A stretch of 64,000 bases of DNA from Algorimicrobium sp002414705 (GTDB lineage: Bacteria > Bacteroidota > Bacteroidia > Flavobacteriales > Flavobacteriaceae), in the NCBI GenBank assembly GCA_963972425.1, contig CAXAUF010000004.1:1-64000 (forward strand). Reading direction: 5' to 3'. The notes under the pieces were generated by a model that did no database searches, was not told the origin of the DNA, and saw only the letters and a program-made list of their open reading frames with translations. Of the stretch, positions 8,924 through 17,674 are shown piece by piece. A program made the translations under genes and the position numbers. Each line of letters begins with the position of its first letter. The stretch's first letter is position 1.

Positions 8924-9730
8924 CTAATCAAATATCTGTTTATAATCATCTAAAGGAAATTTATAATGATAGCTTTTCCCAAACAAATACAACATGAAAT
9001 GAATCATAAAAACCGGTAAATAAGGTCTAGCTAATTTTAAATAGCGGTCGTATGTTTTATTCTGATAATCACAAATTAAAAAAGGAATGATATCGGAACT
9101 TAAATAATTTTTATGGACCTGCTTTAAGGGAATATGCTGATCAGGAAGAAAAGAATCGTACGCAATAGCGTGTCCAGATCGTGATAAATCATACACTTCA
9201 AGAACAGAAAGCGGGTCTCCGTTATCATTAAAAAAGAAAACACCCCAAGACGGATCAACTAACAACCATTTTTGGAGGTCTTGAATATAGACTTCATTAA
9301 AAGAATGACCACCATTAGCACGATTAAAAGGTACACTGGTAGTACCCCATTCTCGAACAGGAATATTATGAATCACACAAAAATTATTAAACACCTGTGC
9401 CATATCACTACAAACACCACCAGCTCCATATAACAAGGTTTCTAAAGCCTTATCTGAAGGCTCACTCAAACCAGGTCCTACAGTTGTATGGTCTGCCAAC
9501 CAGATGACCAAATGCTTTACTATCTCTAAATCTGTCTCTGGTGTTCCATCCTTAAAAATCTCTGAATTAATCGTGTTAAAATAGGCTGGTATAGCTGTTT
9601 TACTGTTTAAAGTATTATACGAACAGGACGTTATAGCGGCCTGATTTGAATTTTTGGATAAGAGTCGAAATCGCATAACATATAAAAAAGGATGCCGTTT
9701 TAATGTCCAATGCAGTTTTTTGAAAATCAT
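8924..9730 (-). CDS. Transglutaminase-like cysteine-peptidase-fold protein
   Basis: The 268-residue product has a clear transglutaminase-like core with the catalytic triad in order: Cys107 in GAGGVCSDMAQVF, His142 in GGHSFNEVY and Asp159 in LVDPSWG. There is no obvious signal peptide, but the N-terminus is basic with a short hydrophobic stretch. Such proteins are found in many bacterial exopolysaccharide clusters, where they may act as peptidases, amidases or transamidases; the substrate is unknown. It stands between the ligase-like gene (91-base gap) and a GT4 gene (82-base gap). The fold assignment is confident; the role is not. Confidence 0.83.
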   Translation of the reverse strand: MIFKKLHWTLKRHPFLYVMRFRLLSKNSNQAAITSCSYNTLNSKTAIPAYFNTINSEIFKDGTPETDLEIVKHLVIWLADHTTVGPGLSEPSDKALETLLYGAGGVCSDMAQVFNNFCVIHNIPVREWGTTSVPFNRANGGHSFNEVYIQDLQKWLLVDPSWGVFFFNDNGDPLSVLEVYDLSRSGHAIAYDSFLPDQHIPLKQVHKNYLSSDIIPFLICDYQNKTYDRYLKLARPYLPVFMIHFMLYLFGKSYHYKFPLDDYKQIFD

Positions 9731-9812
9731 TAACTTATTGACGTATAATTAGTTTTCCTTAAAAATATAATTTTTTTTTTAATAGCATGGGTTTATATAC
9801 AAAAATGACCAC

Positions 9813-10937
9813 TTATAAAATAGTGTTCAAAAGCCGTTCATTGTAATAGGAATAACCAAAACGCTTAATATCATGAATGGCGTGTGTTTTTAATCGGTTA
9901 TGGTCGTCTTCTTTCATATTTAAAAAAGACTGAATACAAGCATCCAGACCAGATACATCTAGCCCATCCATTAAAAATCCATGAACACCATGATGCACAT
10001 AATGACTAATGGATGACACATTGGAAACAATAGGAATACAACCAAAATTTAGGGCTTCGGCTATCACTTTAGGAAACCCTTCAGATGCAGATGGTAATAT
10101 AATACCATGACATTGCTTGTAAATGGTATGCACGTCTTCTCGCGATAAATAGCCATGAAATAGAACAGGTAATTGTAATTTAGCAGCAAGTGTCTCGTAA
10201 TAAGGTTTTCGTTTTCCAGTCCCAACAAGATGAATACATCCAATTTTTTTTAATAGTTCAGAATCTAGTTGCAAAAGGGTTTCTAATAACAAATCCAAGC
10301 CTTTAGCAGCTTCCAAACGGCCTACGAAACAAAAATCAATAGGATATTCCAAGCTTTTTTGTTGAATAACGGCTTGCCCATCGGCAATATTCTGTTCGGT
10401 CAAACACGGGTTCTCAAAGCTCAAACAATGCTTCGGCTGATCGTCCCAAAAACCATTAATAGTTACAGAACGGGACTGGTGTTCCAACAACCATTTTTGA
10501 AATCGGTAAGCTAAAGGTGACTTTGGTTGTTTCCAATTACCAGCGTATTTAAACCACCCTTTTTTTGAACTAAACAAGATTAAATAGGGTATCACAAAAA
10601 CACCAATGCCGGTAGGTGCTCGAAATTGAAAATAATCAGATAAACTTACAGCTTTTTTAACAATTCCTAAAATTTTCGGTGCTTGAAATAGAATCCCCAT
10701 TTTAGCCTTCCAAGTGGTGCCACCTACAGCAGGTAGTGATATAAATTGAATTCTATCTGACACATAAGGTATAGCACTTGGTGGAGCATCAGTATCATGA
10801 AGCATAGCCACATGAATAATACGGTCAAAAACAGCTAGAAGCTCATTAATTTCAGTAACGGTTGATCCTAGTCCAACAATAGTACCATCGGTTTTTTGGT
10901 AATGCTCTGTATGCGAAATAATCGTTAAGGTTCTCAT
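9813..10937 (-). CDS. Glycosyltransferase family 4
   Basis: The 374-residue enzyme has an N-terminal half that starts with MRTLTIISHTEHY, and a C-terminal GT-B half with FCFVGRLEAAKGLDLLLE and ILPSASEGFPKVIAEALNFG, the donor-binding E-x7-E segment. The ATG at 10937 is chosen because it overlaps the upstream stop codon in an ATGA tetranucleotide (10934-10937), a sign of translational coupling; an in-frame TTG at 10976 would add 13 residues. It belongs to the run of glycan-extending enzymes. Sugar and linkage cannot be inferred. Confidence 0.9.
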   Translation of the reverse strand: MRTLTIISHTEHYQKTDGTIVGLGSTVTEINELLAVFDRIIHVAMLHDTDAPPSAIPYVSDRIQFISLPAVGGTTWKAKMGILFQAPKILGIVKKAVSLSDYFQFRAPTGIGVFVIPYLILFSSKKGWFKYAGNWKQPKSPLAYRFQKWLLEHQSRSVTINGFWDDQPKHCLSFENPCLTEQNIADGQAVIQQKSLEYPIDFCFVGRLEAAKGLDLLLETLLQLDSELLKKIGCIHLVGTGKRKPYYETLAAKLQLPVLFHGYLSREDVHTIYKQCHGIILPSASEGFPKVIAEALNFGCIPIVSNVSSISHYVHHGVHGFLMDGLDVSGLDACIQSFLNMKEDDHNRLKTHAIHDIKRFGYSYYNERLLNTIL

Positions 10938-12031
10938 GAAATTAAAGCTATATAACGGGTAATAATCTGATTCCAATCATGTTGTTCTGCCCAAACTCTA
11001 GCTTGCTGCTTAAAAAGTTCGTCTCGGTTTAATAGCGTTGACATACAATCACAAAAAACCGATGCATCTTGACTATCTACTAAAAAACCGGAGACACCAT
11101 GCTGAATGGCATCTGCTATACCACAATTTTCAGAGCCAATGGCAGGAATACCTAGAGCATTAGCTTCCAAAATAGCAATGCCAAAACCTTCCACATCTCC
11201 AGTAGCACTTTCAGTACTCAACATAACAAAAATATCAGTAGCCGAAAGTACAGCTTGCAAATCGGCATGAGGTAAAGCACCATGAAATGTCACATGCTTT
11301 TCAACATCTAAATTATGAGCATGTTTTAAAAACGCAGGCGCTTCGGTTGGGATTCCCACACAATGATAATGAGCGTTTGGATAGTGTTTTAGTATTTCTG
11401 GCAATAGTGTAATAACCTGCAACTGCCCTTTACGGGTACTAACACGTCCAACAGTGGTTAATATGGGAGAACCTGATAAAGGTACTTGTTTAGTGGAATC
11501 TAATGACCACCTTTCTAAATCAATCCCGTTAGGAATAACGGTAATATCACGATTTAAATGTACAACTAATTCTTTGGTGTAATGAGATACGGCAACAATA
11601 CAATGAAACTGTTTTAAGGAGAGGTCTACAGCTTTTCGTATAATAGCCGATTTAAAATTAACTTCGCTTCCATGAATAACAGCCAATGTATCCCGTGAAT
11701 AAAACAAAGAACAAAAGGCTACATTCCATAACGAAAACTTACCAGTAGCTATCACATAATCTGCAGCTTTAAAACCTAAAAACGTTTTCACGATCCGATT
11801 AAAATACATCAAAAATCGAGGCATTTGTATAGCAATCCGCTGCACCGTAAAAGGCAATGTGGCATCAAAAGCTAGTTCCTCCATATTCAAAACAGCACGC
11901 TGATCAGCAATAACCCGAACATCATAATTATGTTTAGACAAATACAAAGCCAAATAATACGCATGATTCCCTATTCCTCCGGGTTGTGGCGGAAATTCTG
12001 AAGTAACAATAAGAATGTTTTTTTTATGCAA
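10934..12031 (-). CDS. Glycosyltransferase family 4
   Basis: This 365-residue GT-B enzyme carries the classical glycine-rich N-terminal loop FPPQPGGIGNHAYYLA, followed by IPNGIDLERW, TVGRVSTRKGQLQVI and EGFGIAILEANALGIPAIGS with the E-x7-E motif. It looks like the PimB/mannosyltransferase-like branch, although the donor is not certain. No ATG exists in frame after the upstream stop, so the TTG at 12031 is the likely start. It is the promoter-proximal gene of a short operon: a 740-base gene-free stretch lies upstream and it overlaps the next gene by four bases. Confidence 0.9.
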   Translation of the reverse strand: MHKKNILIVTSEFPPQPGGIGNHAYYLALYLSKHNYDVRVIADQRAVLNMEELAFDATLPFTVQRIAIQMPRFLMYFNRIVKTFLGFKAADYVIATGKFSLWNVAFCSLFYSRDTLAVIHGSEVNFKSAIIRKAVDLSLKQFHCIVAVSHYTKELVVHLNRDITVIPNGIDLERWSLDSTKQVPLSGSPILTTVGRVSTRKGQLQVITLLPEILKHYPNAHYHCVGIPTEAPAFLKHAHNLDVEKHVTFHGALPHADLQAVLSATDIFVMLSTESATGDVEGFGIAILEANALGIPAIGSENCGIADAIQHGVSGFLVDSQDASVFCDCMSTLLNRDELFKQQARVWAEQHDWNQIITRYIALIS

Positions 12032-12043
12032 TACGTTCTAATT

Positions 12044-12076
12044 TAAAATTAAAAGTTCAATATTAAAGGTTACAAA
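12044..12076 (-). promoter_or_regulatory. Weak putative promoter upstream of the GT4 gene
   Basis: On the minus strand TTTG is followed by 21 bases and TAATTTTA, a reasonable but not ideal match to the Bacteroidetes pattern. The large gap upstream makes a promoter here likely. Confidence 0.35.
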
Positions 12077-12276
12077 TTCCGTATTTTTTTATAGTGTGGT
12101 GTCCTGTCAACCTCATCATCCATTTTAAACTATTCCTTATTCACAATTTAAACTACTAAAACCCAATCGTTTTAAGAAATAGTGAGCTACCAAGCTTCAA
12201 TTTAAAATAACGACTCTAGGGAGTTACAACCCTAATAATTTTAATAAACCAAAAATATAAAAAATAAAAAGCGAAC

Positions 12277-12329
12277 ATTACACAGGTTCTAAATTTATAT
12301 TTAAAAGGGTTATTTGTAACCTGTGTAAT
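12277..12329. repeat. Perfect 12-bp inverted repeat with a 29-base loop
   Basis: The arms are ATTACACAGGTT (12277-12288) and AACCTGTGTAAT (12318-12329). No run of T follows in a position expected of a terminator. It could be an operator, an RNA hairpin or the ends of a very small non-autonomous element. Confidence 0.75.
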
Positions 12330-12683
12330 TTCCTTATAAACGATTTTGATTTTTTGGTTCGTTTTGTATCAAGACAAAATGAACGAAGGATAAAAAAGTC
12401 TCAAAATCTAACCTTTTAAAAAGATTTATTCAGTACTCATTATTCACTTTTAATTATTCATCTGCCCTACTGTCCTTTCGAGAAGTGACAGGGCAAATGC
12501 GGAGCATTCACGAATACCATTTTTTTAAAATAGTAAGACGTGAGTAATCTCAAATCTATTACCAAATTCTAATCAACCGCTCCTCAAACCTCATCCCTAA
12601 CACCTAATCAGCAACTGCGACTAAACCTTAATCATTAATTAATTAATTAATCATTCATTCTTAATTCTAAACGCCTCAATCCC

Positions 12684-12734
12684 GTCAGTTCGAGTTTTCA
12701 TTTAAGCATCAGCGAAAATGAATGTATCGAGAAC
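12684..12734. repeat. Interspersed repeat GTCAGTTCGAG...ATGTATCGAGAAC, copy A
   Basis: The outer parts match copies at 20248-20287 and, more loosely, 42101-42146. The centre (TTTTCATTTAAGC / AGCGAAAATGAA) is an internal stem. Elements of this shape are typical extragenic palindromes of Flavobacteriaceae. Confidence 0.7.
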
Positions 12735-12758
12735 CACAACTTTACAACTTTGCACTTC

Positions 12759-12821
12759 TCACTTTTAACTCTTCACTTTCCACTCTTCTCTCTTAACGCT
12801 TCACTTTTCAATTTCCACTCT
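12759..12821. repeat. Nine-unit heptanucleotide array entering a coding gene
   Basis: Nine consecutive 7-base units stay in perfect register: TCACTTT, TAACTCT, TCACTTT, CCACTCT, TCTCTCT, TAACGCT, TCACTTT, TCAATTT, CCACTCT. The stop codon of the minus-strand glycosyltransferase (12773-12775) is the start of the third unit, so about 15 C-terminal codons of that gene lie in the array. Confidence 0.8.
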
Positions 12822-14140
12822 AAACAATCAATCTTATCACCTTCCGCCAACTTTCTACTCGCCAAACGCCAAGAACTAAAAACCTGAACTAATATCACAG
12901 GCAATAGCAACAAACTTAAAAAAACTCCAACAACCAATAACAAACGGTTCGTCTTAAACTGATAAGGCAATATAGATGTCGGAATCGTTCGCAACAATGC
13001 CCAACGCGCTGCTTGGTTACCATAATAGGTTCTAAAATAGTACAACACACTAGGTATGGGTCTAGGTGCAAAAAATGTAGAAGGTCTAAAAGCATCCCAA
13101 CTACCCATCTCACGCAAACCACCAGTTCCAGCTTTCACATCAATACAACTGGCATACGGATTAGAGATACTGCGAATATCAGCCAAATAAATCCGAGCGC
13201 CAAATTCGCCATCACCCATGCGTTGTTTTTCAAACTGCCTATCAAACAAACCAACCTCTTCAAAAACCGTTTTATACAGCATAGCATTTCCCGTTGCAAA
13301 TTGAGTCGCTACGGCAAAAAAGAAACGCTCTTTAGGGATATATTGGTCTTCAGGATAAAAAACACCAGCAGATACCTGCGCATCAAAATAGTCTAGTACT
13401 TTAATATGACAGGATAACCAATCGGGCTGAATGCGTACATCATCTTCAGATAAGGCAATTAAAGTCCCTTTTGCTGCCCGTATGGCGGTATTTCGTGCCA
13501 ACCATAAGGCTTTTTCCTCTTGACGAATAAGACGAATGGGCACATCAAAATTCTTATAAAAATCAGGCTGAAAGGGTTCGGATTGATCGACGATGATAAG
13601 TTCAAAATATTGATAATCTTGTTTTTCAAAATCCTGCAATACATCTTTTAAATATTCATACCGATTCAACGTAGGAATAACCACACTAACTAAAGGTTTT
13701 TCAGCAAGCAGTTTAGAGTGATAAGGCTTCCAATCGGGATATTGAATAGGGTTTATGGCTTTAGTCCTGGTTGTATGTGACGTTTGGAACCATGCACGAA
13801 TGTCAGCAATAGGATTGTTAAATGTAACCAAACGCATAACCAATACGTAAAACACCCACACAGGATGAAACTGTTTACGGATAAAGTGGTAGTTATCCCG
13901 TAAAGAAACCGTTTCAAAATCCCTATAATGAGCTATATCGCCTATAAAACCAGATTGAACTGCTTGCCAGGATAAATCATAATCTTGCGCATATTTAGAG
14001 GTATAACGCGTATCCACCTGAAGCTGATCTAAAACAGATTGTGGTAAGGCATCAACCTCTGGAAAAGCACTAAAATCCGCTTTCGTTAATAAACGAAAGT
14101 AATGGGTGGGTTGTAAGTATCTTAAAAATTGGAATGGCAT
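12773..14140 (-). CDS. Glycosyltransferase family 2 with C-terminal membrane helix
   Basis: The first 145 residues are an unassigned extension. A GT-A family 2 domain then starts at VSVVIPTLNRYEYL (151-164), with IIVDQS and the metal-binding SEDDVR (231-236). The later motif MGDGEFGARIYLAD is also typical of this family. A hydrophobic segment near 393-415 suggests membrane attachment. Compared with ordinary GT2 enzymes of 250-350 residues it is long because of the N-terminal extension. The last 15 residues are encoded by a heptanucleotide array and are probably dispensable. It lies 25 bases downstream of the next GT4 gene. Donor unknown. Confidence 0.87.
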   Translation of the reverse strand: MPFQFLRYLQPTHYFRLLTKADFSAFPEVDALPQSVLDQLQVDTRYTSKYAQDYDLSWQAVQSGFIGDIAHYRDFETVSLRDNYHFIRKQFHPVWVFYVLVMRLVTFNNPIADIRAWFQTSHTTRTKAINPIQYPDWKPYHSKLLAEKPLVSVVIPTLNRYEYLKDVLQDFEKQDYQYFELIIVDQSEPFQPDFYKNFDVPIRLIRQEEKALWLARNTAIRAAKGTLIALSEDDVRIQPDWLSCHIKVLDYFDAQVSAGVFYPEDQYIPKERFFFAVATQFATGNAMLYKTVFEEVGLFDRQFEKQRMGDGEFGARIYLADIRSISNPYASCIDVKAGTGGLREMGSWDAFRPSTFFAPRPIPSVLYYFRTYYGNQAARWALLRTIPTSILPYQFKTNRLLLVVGVFLSLLLLPVILVQVFSSWRLASRKLAEGDKIDCLEWKLKSEALREKSGK

Positions 14141-14165
14141 GCGAGTTAGTTCATGATAATAATAA

Positions 14166-15257
14166 TCAATTAGTCGGTAAAGATTGGTTTAAAATCACAG
14201 CTTTAACCTGCTCATAAATAACAGTTTTCTCAAATGTATCTTCATAAATAGCTCTAAAATAATTAGAATCACAGCCTGTTCTTTCAATATAAGGTTCTAA
14301 TTTATCAATTAATTCTGGAATGTTATGTGGATTAAAGGTAAACTCTTCCAGAGGGAATTTTGTTTTATCAATAAAATCCAAAGCACCGAAACTATTTGAC
14401 ACCAAAACGGGTCTTCCTAGAGCTATTGTTTCAATAAAAACCAATCCAAAAGCTTCGTGAAAACTGGGTAAAACCAAAACATCCATGGTATCATAGAAGG
14501 TTGTCATTTCTTGAACATTTAATATCCCCAAGAAAGAAATATCCTTAGTTAATTTTAATTCATGAACTAGTTGTTCCAAATCCTTTTGATAGGGTCCACC
14601 ACCTGCAATATATAAGCGAATTGGGTTTTGGTGTTTCAATTTTAATTCATAAAATGCATGGATTACAGATGCGTGATTTTTATCTGCAACCAAACGGCCT
14701 GGACAACCTATTTTTGTAATTGTTTCATTTTCTTGAATTTTTAATGGTTGCTTATCAGACCTGTAATTAAGAATATTCGTCCAAAAAGGAATAGCATATG
14801 TGAGCTGTTTTGGGATTTTATAGATAATATCCATTTCTTTTTGTAATAATGGCGAATTTACAATTACAAAATCTGCCATACTTAAAAACAATCTTTTTGT
14901 CAGAACCTTTTGCTTATTGGGTTTACCATGACCATAAACGGTGTGAAACCATGCAATATTACGTTTCACTCCCAACAATTTACCAAACAACAAAGCAGGA
15001 TTAACATAACTAAAATTAGAAATAATGATATCAGGTTTCGTTTTATGAATTATTTTAAAAATACTGTAGTAATTATGAAAATGATTACCACGCTTTTCTC
15101 CAAAAAATTGAACCTCATTTTGAATAAAAGTTTCTTTTTTATGCTTTAAATAAAAGTTAGAAACCTCAAAACCATCACAACTTAATTTTTTCGATAATTC
15201 TTGAAAAAAATTAGAAAGTAGACCTTTATTATAGGTGTATAATATGAGAACTTTCAT
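14166..15257 (-). CDS. Glycosyltransferase family 4
   Basis: The 363-residue protein has the GT-B layout. Its N-terminal half (MKVLILYTYNKGLLSNFF, then WFHTVYGHG near residue 105) is followed by a C-terminal half with KIGCPGRLVADKNHASVI, IAGGGPYQKDLEQ and LPSFHEAFGLVFIETIALG, the E-x7-E motif. It presumably adds one residue to the surface glycan. The ATG at 15257 is unambiguous. It is 34 bases downstream of the methyltransferase gene, in the same operon. Its substrate is unknown. Confidence 0.9.
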   Translation of the reverse strand: MKVLILYTYNKGLLSNFFQELSKKLSCDGFEVSNFYLKHKKETFIQNEVQFFGEKRGNHFHNYYSIFKIIHKTKPDIIISNFSYVNPALLFGKLLGVKRNIAWFHTVYGHGKPNKQKVLTKRLFLSMADFVIVNSPLLQKEMDIIYKIPKQLTYAIPFWTNILNYRSDKQPLKIQENETITKIGCPGRLVADKNHASVIHAFYELKLKHQNPIRLYIAGGGPYQKDLEQLVHELKLTKDISFLGILNVQEMTTFYDTMDVLVLPSFHEAFGLVFIETIALGRPVLVSNSFGALDFIDKTKFPLEEFTFNPHNIPELIDKLEPYIERTGCDSNYFRAIYEDTFEKTVIYEQVKAVILNQSLPTN

Positions 15258-15291
15258 AGACGAAGTCTGATTTGTTAAATTATTTTAAACA

Positions 15292-15966
15292 TTAAACTTT
15301 AATCATTTTCAACATAATTTGTTGATCGGAACCATCTTTTCCTGAAATATGCCCTAAAGATTTTAAATTTCCTAATTGCTCAAGCCGCATACCATTTTTG
15401 TTTGCTAAAGTTTCATAAAAATTAATCGTTCGGAAAACGACTGGAAAACCCTGCCAATTGCCATCTGGAAAATGACCAATATTAACATTAGCAAAAAATA
15501 CGCCATCAGTTTTTAAACGCTGTCCAACAAATTCAAAACAACTTTCAGCAATACTGTCGGCTAAATGAATCAAAACAGAAAAAGCAAAAACAACATTGAA
15601 TTGCGTTTTTATATGAATGTCTTGAAAATTAGTGAATGATATTAAATTAGGCTTTTTATAATCTAATTTCAATATCTTTAATTCCTTTTTCCCTTCCTCC
15701 AAAACATGCTTTCTCACCTCTACTCCATAATAGTTTTCTAGATCTAAAAATTCAATCATTGGTATTCCACCTCGAAGTGTTCCACAACCAATATCCAATA
15801 AGGTATCGGAACTTTTTAAGCCTTGATCTTTTAAAAATTGAATCTGGAAATTTTGTTTCATTTTCCATAAATTACCCGCTCCAACTAAAGAGTGTCTTTT
15901 TTCTTGCCTACTCTTCAATAAGCTACCCAGGATTTTCTTTATTTTTTTTAATATATTATTTAGCAT
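15292..15966 (-). CDS. Class I SAM-dependent methyltransferase
   Basis: The 224-residue protein has a SAM-binding motif I (TLLDIGCGTLRGG, about 55-67) and an acidic residue at the end of strand 2 (YYGVEVRKHV). The later strand motif FNVVFAFSVLIHLAD corresponds to motif II/III of class I enzymes. Its N-terminus is very basic. Placed between glycosyltransferase genes, it most likely methylates a sugar hydroxyl of the glycan or a precursor, but that is inferred from position. The ATG at 15966 is 67 bases from the neighbouring sulfotransferase gene. Confidence 0.83.
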   Translation of the reverse strand: MLNNILKKIKKILGSLLKSRQEKRHSLVGAGNLWKMKQNFQIQFLKDQGLKSSDTLLDIGCGTLRGGIPMIEFLDLENYYGVEVRKHVLEEGKKELKILKLDYKKPNLISFTNFQDIHIKTQFNVVFAFSVLIHLADSIAESCFEFVGQRLKTDGVFFANVNIGHFPDGNWQGFPVVFRTINFYETLANKNGMRLEQLGNLKSLGHISGKDGSDQQIMLKMIKV

Positions 15967-16033
15967 AATCCTTGTATATTTTTCAAATTTGGTCGTTTAA
16001 CACACGTTATCATTTTAAAAATTCAGCCATAAA

Positions 16034-16819
16034 CTACCATGTTCCATATATTTTTTCATCTTGTAATTCTAAACCGTATATCAATGATAAATAAGTTTTG
16101 TCATCCTTAAATTTTAAATAGCGTGAATGAAAGTGTTCATTATTAAAACTGCTCCCTCCACCATATCTATTTAGCACCTTTTTAGACTCTTTTAATTTTA
16201 TTATATAAAATAAACTCAAATCAATCGGGCTCAAATCCTCAATTAAAAAATTATAGCGTATTACATGGTTTTCAGTATCTCCAAAACAGTTATGATGATC
16301 TTTCCAAAGAGTTTTAGTGTGTTCCAAAATCTTTACGTTTCTTTTTAAATGCATAGCCATATGTGCATGGTTTAGTCTACTAGCCATAACATTTCTTAAG
16401 TCTCTAACAACTAGCAACTTTTGATAACCAACACCTTTTAAATGTGTTTGATTTATAAATTCACAGGATTCATAATAGTCCTTTACTAGTAAATCCTCGT
16501 AACCCACTAGTATTAAGATATTTCTGGACAATCTGTATTTTGTCTGCAAGCCATCCCGTATATCTAAATTGTGACGCGGACGCTGATTATTATAAAAAAT
16601 AACTGTAGCAGAAGCAGAGTCCATGAGCGTTTTCATCAGGTAGTGATTTCCAGATCGCCTCATTCCGTTTATAAATATAATGCGCGTGTGACTTTTATTT
16701 ATTCGAATAAACCATGTTAAAAAAGCACCATAAAATTGTAAATAAATTGCATAAGGTTTAGAACGCCATAAACGCTTTCTCAATTTAAAAAATTTAAACT
16801 TTTTTGAAATATCTTGCAT
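16034..16819 (-). CDS. Sulfotransferase-like P-loop protein
   Basis: This 261-residue protein has a 5'-phosphosulfate-binding type loop, FINGMRRSGNHYLM (49-62), and a probable 3'-phosphate-binding segment LLVVRDLRNVMASRLN (135-150), the two landmarks of PAPS-dependent sulfotransferases. A hydrophobic stretch at 26-39 may tether it to the membrane. It is shorter and more divergent than the sulfotransferase at 22594-23586. It would transfer sulfate from PAPS to a sugar hydroxyl. It follows the methyltransferase gene upstream by three bases, so the two probably form a modification pair. Kinase-like P-loop proteins are the main alternative. Confidence 0.72.
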   Translation of the reverse strand: MQDISKKFKFFKLRKRLWRSKPYAIYLQFYGAFLTWFIRINKSHTRIIFINGMRRSGNHYLMKTLMDSASATVIFYNNQRPRHNLDIRDGLQTKYRLSRNILILVGYEDLLVKDYYESCEFINQTHLKGVGYQKLLVVRDLRNVMASRLNHAHMAMHLKRNVKILEHTKTLWKDHHNCFGDTENHVIRYNFLIEDLSPIDLSLFYIIKLKESKKVLNRYGGGSSFNNEHFHSRYLKFKDDKTYLSLIYGLELQDEKIYGTW

Positions 16820-16822
16820 TTT

Positions 16823-17566
16823 TTAATGGTCTTTATAAGCCACAGCTACCAAATGCGCTGTGTTTTGAGAACGCTGTTCTACGCCTTTGGATTGGTATCT
16901 ATTAACAAGAGTTCCAAGTAGAGATTGCATAAACTTAATTGGATTAATGGTTTTTAAACTCTGTAAACTCCAAACGCGATAGGTACCGGTACTAACGGCA
17001 TAATGTACATCAACGGCATCAAAATATTGGGACAGCAAATCGTGCAATTCTTGTCGGGTATAATGCCGAACATGATCGGGATTTCTTCCAGGGCCTTCAT
17101 TTTTAATAAAATCACCATTAGGTGTTGTAAAATAAGCCCAACCACCTTTTTTAATCACTTGTGCTATATGTTTTACAAACAAGTCATCGGCTTCAACATG
17201 CTCTATCACTTCAATACTCACAACAGCATCATAACTACCTGCTGGCAAGGAGGAATGGGTCATGTCTTGAATGATAACGTCCGAGATATTAGAGCGTTTC
17301 TTCTGAATAGTTGTCAATATAGAGTCCGTAAAGCCTAAATTCAACGCCTGTTTAGTGCCCGATTCTTGCGGCACATCTAACAAGGTAACATCGGCTGGTA
17401 CATGAATGGTATAAGGAGATTTACGCCCTCCAACATCTAGAATAGACATGCGAAAATTAGAGCTTGTATGCGTTTTCAACAACCGTTTAATATCATTACG
17501 GACCACAACTAAATGAGTTGTCATAAGTGGAAAGGTAAGCCAACGCATAAATTCGTAAGAGGTCAT
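16823..17566 (-). CDS. Class I SAM-dependent methyltransferase (Methyltransf_11/23 type)
   Basis: The 247-residue protein carries SILDVGGRKSPYT (41-53, a divergent motif I in which GGR-K replaces the usual GxGxG), then VTLLDVPQ, SYDAVVSIEVIEHVEADD and KKGGWAYFTTPNG. EVIEHV followed by GG is characteristic of UbiE/Coq5-like sugar and lipid methyltransferases in glycan clusters. The sequence Y-T-R-Q-E-L after a His-rich loop also fits this group. The gene starts an operon segment (108 bases from the upstream GT4) and nearly touches the sulfotransferase gene. The exact substrate is unknown. Confidence 0.83.
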   Translation of the reverse strand: MTSYEFMRWLTFPLMTTHLVVVRNDIKRLLKTHTSSNFRMSILDVGGRKSPYTIHVPADVTLLDVPQESGTKQALNLGFTDSILTTIQKKRSNISDVIIQDMTHSSLPAGSYDAVVSIEVIEHVEADDLFVKHIAQVIKKGGWAYFTTPNGDFIKNEGPGRNPDHVRHYTRQELHDLLSQYFDAVDVHYAVSTGTYRVWSLQSLKTINPIKFMQSLLGTLVNRYQSKGVEQRSQNTAHLVAVAYKDH

Positions 17567-17674
17567 GAAGGTGTCTATTTAACTTTAAGCTACAATAATA
17601 AGCCTTATCTATAAGATTTCCATACAGTTTCGTAAAAAGCTATAAAACTACAATAAAGAATAATTGACACTCTT

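Larger units (their letters stand above)
12032..12772. other. Gene-free repeat-rich stretch of about 740 bases
   Basis: No coding frame was supported. The stretch holds a perfect 12-bp inverted repeat (12277-12288 and 12318-12329), an imperfect palindrome TTCGTTTTGT/ACAAAATGAACGAA (12351-12396), a GCCCT-ACTGTC/GACAGGGC dyad near 12463-12495, an ATTAATTAATTAAT run near 12636-12650, an interspersed repeat (12684-12734) and the start of a heptanucleotide array. It separates two glycosyltransferase operons and resembles a site where small repeats have collected. Confidence 0.7.
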
